NCBI GenBank assembly: GCA_964433165.1
Contig: CAYSQH010000001.1
Coordinates: 17,703-81,702 of the forward strand
DNA: 64,000 nucleotides
Origin: UBA12276 sp964433165
GTDB lineage: Archaea > Micrarchaeota > Micrarchaeia > Micrarchaeales > Micrarchaeaceae
Direction of reading: 5' to 3'
This document shows, in pieces, positions 42,128 to 50,194 of the stretch. A program made the translations under genes and the position numbers. Below the pieces are notes generated by a model, which saw only the letters and a program-made list of their open reading frames with translations, searched no databases and had not been told where the DNA came from. Each line of letters starts with the position of its first letter. The stretch's first letter is position 1.

Positions 42128-43075
42128 CTATGCAGAGATGTCCGCTATGTACGAATTTCCGTTTCTCCTCCCCGAGGCGGTCACGCCGGCGCTCTTCCCC
42201 GATATGCCGCCGACCATACCGCCTATGAAGGCGATAGATATATCAACAAACTCCTTTTTAGCCCTTAGCCTGTCGAACCTTACCTCGATTTTAGGCGGCC
42301 TGGAAGACCTTACCGACAGGTTACCGAGCCCCAGCATTTCGGATATGCGCCCAATGCTCCGCATGCCTTTCCCGTTCTCCCTTAGCCGTGCACCTATCGC
42401 ATTGCCCGCGTATTCCGCTATCCTGCACATGTGCTGCGCATACTCCTTCTCCACCATGACCGAAGAGGAGAGAACGGAATACTCCTCGAGGAATGCCGGG
42501 GAGGTCTTCGGAATGCCCGATGATGCACTGCGGTTCACCGATTCGACAAACCTGTCGAGCACCGAATGCCCGTCGCTTTCCAGATAAAGCGGTAGGGCGG
42601 ATGTGGTTATAAATTTGCACGATGATGCGCCATTCCCGGAACACTGGATCTCCTCCACTTTCATGTGCTGCCTCTTTGCAGCGGAAAGAAATCCACATAT
42701 TATCCCGGATTCGAATACATGGAGCGCGGTGCCGAGGCGCGGGGGCCTTATCCCATGAAACTCTATCTGTATGAGGTCGCTAAACACGTTGTAGGTCACT
42801 TGCTTAAACCCCGCCCTCTCCAGGAACGAGACAAGGTCTGAGACGCTCTCCTCGTACCACGCGTACCTTTTCCTAGAATCCATCACCTTGTAGAGTGCCT
42901 TGCCGGATGAGACACCTGAGCGGTAGTAAAGGTTGCGCATCCCAGGGGTAAGGGAGGACATCACATAATCGAAGGTAAGCGACAGTTCAGGAACCTTGAA
43001 CTTTGATTTGCCGTCAATTATCTGCATTATCAGCGCCTCGGAGTAGCTTTCGGGGGCGGAGAGCACCGCTGCCAT
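42128..43075 (-). CDS. V4R-domain protein
   Basis: 315 residues. The central part (about 75-180) has the 4-vinyl-reductase/V4R pattern: ESGIICGFLSAAKRQHMKVEEIQCSG then ASSCKFI. V4R domains bind small hydrophobic ligands or metals through conserved Cys. A helical C-terminal region follows, ending in a Gly-rich, partly hydrophobic segment (IAFIGGMVGGISGKSAG). An ATG at 43156 would overlap the upstream gene. Function unknown. Confidence 0.7.
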   Translation of the reverse strand: MAAVLSAPESYSEALIMQIIDGKSKFKVPELSLTFDYVMSSLTPGMRNLYYRSGVSSGKALYKVMDSRKRYAWYEESVSDLVSFLERAGFKQVTYNVFSDLIQIEFHGIRPPRLGTALHVFESGIICGFLSAAKRQHMKVEEIQCSGNGASSCKFITTSALPLYLESDGHSVLDRFVESVNRSASSGIPKTSPAFLEEYSVLSSSVMVEKEYAQHMCRIAEYAGNAIGARLRENGKGMRSIGRISEMLGLGNLSVRSSRPPKIEVRFDRLRAKKEFVDISIAFIGGMVGGISGKSAGVTASGRRNGNSYIADISA

Positions 43076-43121
43076 TATACCGCGCCGACCCGGCGCATTT
43101 GACCAGGCACCGGCCCGCGCC

Positions 43122-43652
43122 TTATTGGGCCTTTGCCTTTTTCTTGTTTTTGCCATCGATATCCCATTTTCCCCTTTTAGGCTTGCATGCTGGGGCTGAA
43201 GACCTGTTAAGATAGTATATGCCAAGCACAATGTTCATGATAATAAGAGCAGAAAAGATTAAAGAGGCGTTCTCTGACACGACAGTGCTTAGCAGCGTAG
43301 CCTCCCCGGCCCCTGCCAGCGGGGCTATGATGCTAGACAGTATCGCCGCCTGGCATCCGCATCCGGAGACTATGCCGCCGACCACGGCGGTCGCCGCGGT
43401 GGCGCCCGCTGAGGGGACGTTCGAGGCGTTCCTCACGGACCTGAATATGTAGAATATTGACACGGTGAAGGCGAATGACGACGAGAGCGACAGCGCGTAT
43501 ATCATCGATATAGACACGGAGCTTATCGGTATCCCGTGCTGCTGCGCCGAGAGGACATACTCAAGCACATAGTAGAAGACAGCGAACGATGCCGCATTGA
43601 GTAGCGCGTACCTCGACGTGTATATGTTCCTGGCGTTTTCCAATGCCCTCAT
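43122..43652 (-). CDS. Four-helix membrane protein with intramembrane SGCGC motif
   Basis: 176 residues with about four membrane helices and a Lys-rich C-terminal tail. The third helix carries GGIVSGCGCQAAILSS, a paired-Cys motif inside or at the edge of the membrane, as in thiol-relay membrane proteins. The ATG overlaps the stop of the DUF929 gene (ATGA), so the two are translationally coupled. A role in passing electrons or disulfides is inference. Confidence 0.7.
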   Translation of the reverse strand: MRALENARNIYTSRYALLNAASFAVFYYVLEYVLSAQQHGIPISSVSISMIYALSLSSSFAFTVSIFYIFRSVRNASNVPSAGATAATAVVGGIVSGCGCQAAILSSIIAPLAGAGEATLLSTVVSENASLIFSALIIMNIVLGIYYLNRSSAPACKPKRGKWDIDGKNKKKAKAQ

Positions 43653-44662
43653 GCCAGCCCCATCTTTGACTCTATCCGCATTATCGCTGGCATGGAGCAA
43701 ACTGACGGCCTGCTTCCCCGGAGCGCGGCGCAAGTCTCAGCTATGTATATGTCCGCGGCGGCGTACTCCTCGTATGCGAAAGTCGTGTTGAAGCTCCTCA
43801 GCTGGCTGAATACCTGCTGGTGCGAGAGATATGTGAGCGGGAGCTTGTTCTGCGACGACGTATATGAGGTCCCGTTGCCGAATACGACGGCGTCCGCGCC
43901 TATGTTGAGGGAGCTGCCCCAGAATGTGAACGGGGTTCCCTGGAAGCTCCCGGTAGAGTTCATGAAATCCATTGCGGCCCTGTATCCCTGGTCCGGCGCA
44001 TTTGCCGCAAAGAATTTTATAGGATTGGTTGATTGGGGAAACTGGAAACCCGATGTTATCGGAGAGTCGTATTCAGCCGTGAATAGGTTTATGTAGTTGC
44101 TCGAGTATTCGTTCCCGAAACCTGCCGATGATGGTGTGGTGTAGTTCTGCGGCGCCCAGTAGAGCGTCGGCACATCCCCGTCGCCCAGGGAGCTGTATCC
44201 GGTATACAAGTTATTGAATGTCCCGAACCTCGATAGCGCGAGCGCCATTGCCCACCTATTCTCCCCGCAGTATATGCATGATATCGCGCCGACGTATATA
44301 ACGCTGGGCTTCCCGTTTATGACAAGGGCGTTGTACTGCATCGGGTGCCCCAGCGATGCCTCAAACAGCGGGCCGGCATACGCGTCGTTGTATGCCTGCT
44401 CCCCGTTAAGGGATACATTCAGCATCATCTCCCCTGCGGCCTCGAAATTGCTGTCCGGCGCATTGTTTATCACAGATAGTTCCTGCTGCGGAAGCGGGGC
44501 GTTTATCCCTGTCAATCTGGTGCCGAAGGGCTGCCCGCGAATGGCCAGCGACACGTAGGGGTATATTATATACAGCGCCATGGCTGCAATAGCAACGGCA
44601 AGAAGCGCGACCGTTATCTTCAGCACCTTTATCTGCGACCCATATCTTGATTTTCTCGACAT
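43649..44662 (-). CDS. DUF929 thioredoxin-like membrane-anchored protein
   Basis: 337 residues. N-terminal anchor (ITVALLAVAIAAMALYIIYP), then a DUF929 domain with PSVIYVGAISCIYCGENRW, where CIYC takes the place of the thioredoxin-type CxxC site, and WAMALALSRFG. The domain faces outside the membrane. Coupled to a membrane protein with SGCGC, it probably takes part in extracytoplasmic disulfide chemistry. Two C-terminal Cys may be its partners. Confidence 0.8.
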   Translation of the reverse strand: MSRKSRYGSQIKVLKITVALLAVAIAAMALYIIYPYVSLAIRGQPFGTRLTGINAPLPQQELSVINNAPDSNFEAAGEMMLNVSLNGEQAYNDAYAGPLFEASLGHPMQYNALVINGKPSVIYVGAISCIYCGENRWAMALALSRFGTFNNLYTGYSSLGDGDVPTLYWAPQNYTTPSSAGFGNEYSSNYINLFTAEYDSPITSGFQFPQSTNPIKFFAANAPDQGYRAAMDFMNSTGSFQGTPFTFWGSSLNIGADAVVFGNGTSYTSSQNKLPLTYLSHQQVFSQLRSFNTTFAYEEYAAADIYIAETCAALRGSRPSVCSMPAIMRIESKMGLA

Positions 44663-44775
44663 CTGAATACCCAAAATGCAAAACTGTTAATAATTGTTTC
44701 AACAGCAATCTATAAAGGTTTGGCGCTGACCATGGGGTAAGCGCTAGAACTCCTTACAATTTGCCCAATGATCAA

Positions 44776-45582
44776 ATGAGGACTGCACAGGTTTTTGCGG
44801 ACAAGTCGATGAGCGCGCAGCTCACGGAGATGGCTGACGTCCACTGCCATCTGGACCTGATCCACGAGCAGAGGCAGGTGTCGGATGCTATCTCCCTAGG
44901 GGTAAGGACGATCATAACTAACGGCGTGAATCTAGACTCATGTACACGCGCGCTGGAGATTTCCGACGGGAAGCACATCTTCCCGATGCTCGGGGTGGAT
45001 CCAGAGCACGCTGGTGCACCCAATTCCGAGATCGACAGGGTAATCGAGCTTGCAAGGAAGAACAGAGGCAGCATAGTGGGCATAGGAGAGGTCGGGCTCG
45101 ATTACGGAGTTGTGAAGGATACCGTATCCGTAGAACGGCAGAAGGAGGTCTTCGGAAGGTTCATGGATTTGGCGCAGGAGCTCAGGCTGCCGGTCAGCAT
45201 ACATTCCAGGGGTGCTCTCGACGACATAATAGAGATGATAGGCGAGAGGGACGCCGCTAATTCCCACATACACTTCTTCGAGGGCAACGTGCAGCAGGCG
45301 AAGGCGATAGAGAGGCTTGGCTGCATGATTTCCATACCACCACTGCAGACCAGCAGGAGGAGCAAGGTTATAAGGGAGATCCCCATAGATAGTATAATGG
45401 CAGAGAGCGATTCCCCGGTCGTGGGCGCATCCCCCAAGGCGGTCGAGACCTCGATAAGGATAATAGCTGACGTGAAGGGCCTTGAATTCACCAAGGTTGC
45501 GGATGCGACGACGAGGAACGCAAAAAGGTTCTTCAAGCCAAACTCTGGAATGAAACTCATGCGGTACGATATGGGCCTGTAG
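44776..45582 (+). CDS. tatD: TatD-family metal-dependent hydrolase
   Basis: 268 residues, TIM-barrel hydrolase (DNase or related). Metal ligands: DVHCHLD, GEVGLDY (Glu), IHSRGA (His), HFFEGN (His) and ESDSP (Asp). The usual GE(I/V)GLDY motif is intact. An in-frame TTG at 44761 and an ATG at 44830 are alternatives. The last 10 nt, including the stop, overlap the tRNA-Arg gene. Confidence 0.9.
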   Translation: MRTAQVFADKSMSAQLTEMADVHCHLDLIHEQRQVSDAISLGVRTIITNGVNLDSCTRALEISDGKHIFPMLGVDPEHAGAPNSEIDRVIELARKNRGSIVGIGEVGLDYGVVKDTVSVERQKEVFGRFMDLAQELRLPVSIHSRGALDDIIEMIGERDAANSHIHFFEGNVQQAKAIERLGCMISIPPLQTSRRSKVIREIPIDSIMAESDSPVVGASPKAVETSIRIIADVKGLEFTKVADATTRNAKRFFKPNSGMKLMRYDMGL

Positions 45583-45659
45583 CTCAGCTTGGATAGAGCG
45601 GCAGCCTTCTAACAAAAGAAGAAAGCTGAAGGTCGTGGGTTCAAATCCCACCAGGCCCG
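45573..45659 (+). tRNA. tRNA-Arg (TCT) with a 12-nt intron
   Basis: Acceptor GGGCCTG/CAGGCCC, D arm GCTCAGCTTGGATAGAGC, T arm GTGGGTTCAAATCCCAC and discriminator G. The anticodon loop CTTCTAA (TCT) is interrupted after position 37 by a 12-nt intron at 45612-45623. CTTC pairs with GAAG inside the intron, leaving a 3-nt AAA bulge, a half bulge-helix-bulge splice site; removal restores stem CAGC/GCTG. CCA is not encoded. Confidence 0.92.
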
Positions 45660-45695
45660 GGAGCGTTTGCCGCAGACCGGATGCGGATCATTCGG

Positions 45696-46062
45696 TTATC
45701 TTCTGGAGAACTTTTTTATGGTGGAATATGTCAGCTGTTTTATCTGCCATTCCGTAAACCCTTCATCAGATCGCCCTTGCAGGAACTCCGTGCAATTCCC
45801 CAAACTCCTTATACCGGACTTGAAGAAATCTGATGGTCTGCTGCGATCGTATTCCTTTTCCACTCCCAGGTGCGGCACATAGTCGATATATATTCGGTCT
45901 ATCGTCCCCCTCCATGAGAAGCTGCCTTAGCCGCATCATAATACCATTTCCCCTTATCGTTGCCTTGTTGTATTCCTTCCAGTCCCTGCAGTGTACATGC
46001 GGGTCTATATGCTTGGTCGCATGTCTTCTTGGGGCATCGCTCCACCAATAATTATTCCCCAA
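45696..46062 (-). pseudogene. Broken gene, possible dihydroorotase-like N-terminal remnant
   Basis: Two overlapping minus-strand frames read as one disrupted protein: HIDPHVHCRDWKEYNKATI in the upstream part and DYVPHLGVEKEYDRSRPSDF...TYSTIKKFSRR in the downstream part, with a frame change near 45880. The HxH-type IDPHVHCRD resembles the metal-binding start of dihydroorotases and related amidohydrolases. The rest is not recognisable. The 45660-46127 interval has no intact gene. Confidence 0.35.
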
Positions 46063-46127
46063 AATGAACCATAAACAAGTCCCATTTATATGAAACTGAT
46101 TGCGCTGATGGTCATGGGCAATCTTGC

Positions 46128-47012
46128 TCAGCTACCTGGGGTCAAGGGGGCGGGAAGAGTCTCGATCTGGCTCAGGGACACCGGCCTGCCTATCGATGTC
46201 TCGTTCAGGAGGAGCAGCGTGTCTATTGTATATGTCTGGTTTGCGGCAAAGGATGGCAGGTGGATATTAGTCTGTGCGGATAGGTTGAGAGGCACGCGGT
46301 ACTGGTCGGATATGCACGAATTGAATCCGCCATTTATCTGCATTCCGCTGAGCAGCGAATCTGCGAGCGCGGCTGTGGAGATATTAGAACTGCCGGATGA
46401 AAGGTCCGACAATGCAGTGGAGTTAAGCCTCAGGCTCTCGGTGCCGTTGACGAATGTGCACGGTAGCCCGTTATGGGAGGTCTGCCTTACGAAATTCACA
46501 GAGGTCGAGCTCAATGAGAGCAGCCTGTGCGCATTTGAGAGCAGCGTTCCCGATGAGTTGTACTGGTAGGACAGCCTGTTGCATGCGGACTGATTCCCGT
46601 ATGGGGATATGGAAAAAGCGCAGCTGTAGGTGCCGTTCCCTGGCCGGTTTATGAACACCACGGCGAATTTCTCCCCTATCGTCTCGTTCACCAAGAAGGC
46701 TATCCCTATCCTGCTTGCGTTTCCTATGGATTCGTAATTGATTAGCACCGGGAACGTCTTTGAAGACGAAGATGTGGCGTAGGACGAATTGGGCGCAGAT
46801 ATGGTAATGGCTCCCGTATATGAGACGTTTGTCTGGCTGGGCCCGGTGGATAAAAGGTACTGCATCAGGGACCCTATCCCCTCGTGCCCGGATATCGACA
46901 GGGAATCGATCTTGCCTCCTGCAAGAGGCTTGTAGCTATGGAGCGCAAACGCGGCTACTGCAACGGCTATGACAACAACTGCAATGGCATAGATTATCGC
47001 CCGCATGCTCAT
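46128..47012 (-). CDS. Membrane-anchored Ser/Asn-rich extracytoplasmic protein
   Basis: 294 residues. Anchor helix IIYAIAVVVIAVAVAAFAL, then a Ser/Thr/Asn-rich domain with many glycosylation sequons and four Cys. No family recognised. GAGGTG lies close to the ATG; a second ATG at 47006 is possible. It follows 47031-47462 on the same strand. Confidence 0.7.
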   Translation of the reverse strand: MSMRAIIYAIAVVVIAVAVAAFALHSYKPLAGGKIDSLSISGHEGIGSLMQYLLSTGPSQTNVSYTGAITISAPNSSYATSSSSKTFPVLINYESIGNASRIGIAFLVNETIGEKFAVVFINRPGNGTYSCAFSISPYGNQSACNRLSYQYNSSGTLLSNAHRLLSLSSTSVNFVRQTSHNGLPCTFVNGTESLRLNSTALSDLSSGSSNISTAALADSLLSGMQINGGFNSCISDQYRVPLNLSAQTNIHLPSFAANQTYTIDTLLLLNETSIGRPVSLSQIETLPAPLTPGS

Positions 47013-47030
47013 GACACCTCCTGTATTAGA

Positions 47031-47462
47031 TTACACCCTCGGGAGCTGTTCCTGCTGGGCCTGTACCCCGCCGCGCTTGCCTTGTTTTTCCATCCTAGCT
47101 CCGGAGAACTGCAGCTGCACATCCTCGTCCATCTCAAGGTCCATCCATGCCTTTATGTAGGTCGCCATGTTCTTGAACGGCTTGGAGAACCTGTCGGTAA
47201 GTATGTAGGTATTATTTTCATGCTTAAGCAGCCCTATCTCCACTCCGAAGTCCAGATAGCGTTTTGCGGTCGCCACGGGTATGTGTTTTGGAACGTTCTT
47301 GAGCCTCAGACCCTTTCCGATCTTTACAGAATGTATCAGAGTAGCGAACCTGTATGCTTCAGTCTCGTTATCGAAGAATATCTTTGCAACGTCCTTGACT
47401 TTTACGTCCTTGAGCTTCTCCTTGAGCGGTGCATCCTCAAATTCCCAGTATTTTATCGCCAT
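47031..47462 (-). CDS. Hypothetical, winged-helix-like protein
   Basis: 143 residues, soluble. The middle (PVATAKRYLDFGVEIGLLKHENNTYILTDRF) reads like a winged-helix recognition helix and wing, and the C-terminal tail is Gln/Arg-rich and disordered-looking. Function and family unknown; DNA binding is inference. Confidence 0.65.
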   Translation of the reverse strand: MAIKYWEFEDAPLKEKLKDVKVKDVAKIFFDNETEAYRFATLIHSVKIGKGLRLKNVPKHIPVATAKRYLDFGVEIGLLKHENNTYILTDRFSKPFKNMATYIKAWMDLEMDEDVQLQFSGARMEKQGKRGGVQAQQEQLPRV

Positions 47463-47486
47463 CCCGTCACAGCTATAAAGAGGGAC

Positions 47487-48587
47487 TTAATGCTTAATAA
47501 ATGTTATTATGTCACCGCTTTTGAGCACGTGCTCAGACCCAACCCTCTGCCTGCTGAACTTTGCGCTGGGGCCGGATATGTAGGCGCACTTCAGGTTGTC
47601 GAGTATTTCAGTATGTATCTTAGACGCTGCAGATCCGACAGTTGAGCCGTCCCTCAGTATCATGGGCTTGGTGACCGACTCCTCCTTCGGCTTCAGGTAT
47701 ACCGTTATTATCCCGAGATTATCGTATATCGACTTCTTGAGCCGCTCTATGTTCGTCCCGGAGGTTGCGCTTATCGGCACCACCTGTATCTGGTGTCTTT
47801 CCCTCATGCGCTCCGCGATGCCTGCATAGTCTTCCGACAGGTCTATCTTGTTCAGTGCGACTATCGCGCGCATGTATCTTGTCCTTCCGGACACCACATC
47901 TATCAGGTCATCTGCAGACATCTGCTCCTCTATCCTTATCCGCGCGTTGTGCACCCCGAACCCGGAGACTATCTCTGATATCTCCTTCTCGTCTAGTTCT
48001 GACCTGTTAACCTCTATCACCAACCCTATGTTGCTCGGGGATTCCCTGACGAAAGCCCGGGGCCTTGGCTTGTTTATCGTCACATGAAGCGACTTGAGTT
48101 CGCTTAGGAGTATTCCGAGGTGCTCCGGTTTCTTCGAATCTATCACGAATACGACCAGGTCCGCGACTTTCATGGAAGACACTACAGACCTGCCGCCTCC
48201 GGCGCCTATGTGGGCGTTTTCTATTATTCCAGGCATGTCGAAAATCTGCACGTGCGCATCGTTGTATATCATCATTCCGGGAACCACGGTTGTTGTGGTG
48301 AATTCATACATCGCCGTCTTGGAGCGCGTGTTTGTAAGCCTGTTTATTATCGATGATTTTCCGGCGCTGGGAAATCCCATCAATGCCACCGTCGCGTCGC
48401 CAGTCTTCTTCACGGAGAATCCGATGCCGCGCTGCCCCTTTCCGGCGGCGATTATGTCCTTTTTTATTTCCGCGATTTTCCTTCGCAGTATTCCGAGATG
48501 TTTGTTGGTCGCCTTGTTGTACTTGGTCTTCGAGTATTCGCCCTTGAGTTCCTCAAGCTTTTCTTCAAGCGTGGATTTGTCGGCCAT
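47487..48587 (-). CDS. drg: DRG-family GTPase (Rbg-like)
   Basis: 366 residues, OBG/DRG translation-associated GTPase. N-terminal helical region, G1 GFPSAGKSS, G2 TTTTVVPG, G3 DMPGI, G4 NKID, an inserted S5D2L-like domain and a C-terminal TGS domain (EILDNLKCAYISGPSAKFSRQ). Binds ribosomes in eukaryotes. Confidence 0.95.
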   Translation of the reverse strand: MADKSTLEEKLEELKGEYSKTKYNKATNKHLGILRRKIAEIKKDIIAAGKGQRGIGFSVKKTGDATVALMGFPSAGKSSIINRLTNTRSKTAMYEFTTTTVVPGMMIYNDAHVQIFDMPGIIENAHIGAGGGRSVVSSMKVADLVVFVIDSKKPEHLGILLSELKSLHVTINKPRPRAFVRESPSNIGLVIEVNRSELDEKEISEIVSGFGVHNARIRIEEQMSADDLIDVVSGRTRYMRAIVALNKIDLSEDYAGIAERMRERHQIQVVPISATSGTNIERLKKSIYDNLGIITVYLKPKEESVTKPMILRDGSTVGSAASKIHTEILDNLKCAYISGPSAKFSRQRVGSEHVLKSGDIITFIKH

Positions 48588-48684
48588 TTGATCATTTTCT
48601 CGAAGTCAAAAACTTATGACGTGCATAAATGAATCTTTATCAAGATAAACAAACGTTTATGCCGCAGATTTTAATTATACATCA

Positions 48685-48700
48685 CTCTTAAATACTTAAC
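48685..48700 (+). promoter_or_regulatory. Probable TATA box for the Lys-rich mini-ORF
   Basis: TCTTAAATACTTAAC lies about 40-50 bp upstream of the mini-ORF ATG at 48738, the right distance for a short leader. It is the best promoter-like element in the 48588-48737 interval that reads rightward. Confidence 0.4.
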
Positions 48701-48737
48701 TAGTGTTGGTTAAACTGCTATTAGCAAAGTGACACAA

Positions 48738-48794
48738 ATGGCAAAGAAAACAAAGAAAACAACAAAGAAGAAGGTATCAAAGAAGAAAAGGTAA
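48738..48794 (+). CDS. 18-residue Lys-rich mini-protein
   Basis: MAKKTKKTTKKKVSKKKR, 11 of 18 residues Lys or Arg. GTG lies 6 nt before the ATG, matching the start rule of this genome; a TATA-like element is upstream and a hairpin with T-tract downstream. It could bind nucleic acid or be a ribosomal mini-protein. Not recognised. Confidence 0.5.
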   Translation: MAKKTKKTTKKKVSKKKR

Positions 48795-48807
48795 TGACCA
48801 AATTGTT

Positions 48808-48850
48808 GGGAACGATCGTTATCGTTCCCATTTTCTTCTTTTTCTTTTTA
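48808..48850 (+). terminator. Hairpin plus T-tract after the mini-ORF
   Basis: GGGAACGAT and ATCGTTCCC form a 9-bp stem with a 4-nt loop, followed by a pyrimidine tract (ATTTTCTTCTTTTTC...). It would end the mini-ORF transcript before the convergent srp54 gene. Confidence 0.6.
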
Positions 48851-50152
48851 TCAAAACTTTGAGAACCTTCTCCTCAGGCTCCTGTCATTCTTCATCGTGT
48901 CGAATATTTTCCTCATCTTGTTGAATTCCGATATTAACCCGTTCACCTCCTTTTCCGTTGCCCCGCTCCCAGATGCTATCCTTGATATCCTGGAGTGGTT
49001 GTGGAGAAGGCGCTCGTTCTTCCGTTCCTCTTTCGTCATCGACGATATTATGATCTTGTATCTCTTGAGCTTCTCCTCGCCCTGTTCAAGCATGTCCTTG
49101 GGCACGTCAGGCGCGCCGGCCATCCCGAGTATGTTCTTCAAAGGACCCATGCTTCCCATCGCCTTGAGCTGCGAATAGAAGGTCTCGAAGTTCAGCTCGT
49201 CCGATTCGAGCTCCTCAAGCCTCATGCCGGATTCCTTTATCGCGGTCTGGACGTGCTCCACTAGGGATTTTATGTCAGGCACGCCGAGGAGCCCGCCGAT
49301 GAATTTGTCGGAATCGAACGGCTCTATGCTGCCCAGTTTCTCCCCTGTGCCTATGAACATCACCTGCGCATGCGCCGCGGCCGCGGCGGAAAGGGCGCCG
49401 CCGCCCTTGCCGGAGCCATCCATCTTTGTTATTATAACTCCGGAGATTTTCACGCTCCTGTCGAATTCCCTTGCCTGCCTTCCGGCTATCTGCCCCGCAT
49501 CAGCACTGACCACGAGTATCTTCTCGTCAGGAGCGGAGCTCGCCGCTACCGCTTTCAGTTCCGTTGTCAGCTGGTCGTCAAGGGCGTTCCTGCCGCTAGT
49601 GTCGAATATCACTACCTGCTTGTCCTTGAACTTCTCCGACGCCTTTTTCGCAATGTCAGCCGCATCCGTGCTGTTCTCTATCCCGAAGAATGCCACATTG
49701 GCCTGGCTGGCTAGGGTCTCAAGCTGCCTGTATGCTGCTGGTCTCGTGACGTCGCAGCATACGACCGCCGCGCTCAGACCCCTGTCCTGGTAGAACTTCG
49801 CCAGCTTCGCGGCCATGGTTGTCTTTCCAGATCCGTACAGGCCCATGAGGAGTATCCGGTGCACAGCGAGCTTCGGCACGTATTTCGGGCCGACCATCCT
49901 GAGAAGCCCATCGTAAACAAGGTTCGTTATGTAATCCTTATGGCTCAGGCCCTTCGGCGGCTTGCTTCTGAGCGCTGCATCCTCTATCCCTTTCGTGAAC
50001 TCTAGCACTAGCTTTACCTCAACGTCGGAGCTAAGGAGTATCTTCTGCAGCTCCTTATTGAATTCCTTTATGGTTGCGGCATCGATTATCGTGGCGCGCG
50101 TAAGCTTCGCTATGGCCTTTCTGAGACCTTCCCCTAGGTCCATTACTATCAT
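48851..50152 (-). CDS. srp54: Signal recognition particle protein SRP54
   Basis: 433 residues: N domain, G domain (GLYGSGKTTMAAKLA, DTSGR, TKMDGSGKGGG) and the Met-rich M domain (GSMGPLKNILGMAG...RIASGSG) that binds SRP RNA helix 8 and signal sequences. Its RNA partner is at 25471-25731. Start ATG at 50152 or 50143; a TATA-like element about 20-28 bp upstream of 50152 suggests a leaderless message. Confidence 0.96.
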   Translation of the reverse strand: MIVMDLGEGLRKAIAKLTRATIIDAATIKEFNKELQKILLSSDVEVKLVLEFTKGIEDAALRSKPPKGLSHKDYITNLVYDGLLRMVGPKYVPKLAVHRILLMGLYGSGKTTMAAKLAKFYQDRGLSAAVVCCDVTRPAAYRQLETLASQANVAFFGIENSTDAADIAKKASEKFKDKQVVIFDTSGRNALDDQLTTELKAVAASSAPDEKILVVSADAGQIAGRQAREFDRSVKISGVIITKMDGSGKGGGALSAAAAAHAQVMFIGTGEKLGSIEPFDSDKFIGGLLGVPDIKSLVEHVQTAIKESGMRLEELESDELNFETFYSQLKAMGSMGPLKNILGMAGAPDVPKDMLEQGEEKLKRYKIIISSMTKEERKNERLLHNHSRISRIASGSGATEKEVNGLISEFNKMRKIFDTMKNDRSLRRRFSKF

Positions 50153-50182
50153 TTAAATATAGGATGCGCATCTATATATTCT
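50151..50182. promoter_or_regulatory. Palindromic divergent promoter of srp54 and glycosyltransferase
   Basis: A perfect 10-bp palindrome GATGCGCATC (50163-50172) is flanked on both sides by TATA-like AT runs (ATTTAAATATA on the left, TATATATT on the right), which makes a near-perfect longer palindrome. Each TATA could serve one of the two divergent genes. Confidence 0.5.
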
Positions 50183-50194
50183 TGCGGTGGTTCC

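Noticed and set aside
44761..44775. TTG start for tatD
   Set aside because: No ribosome site supports it; the ATG at 44776 is as good and needs no rare start.
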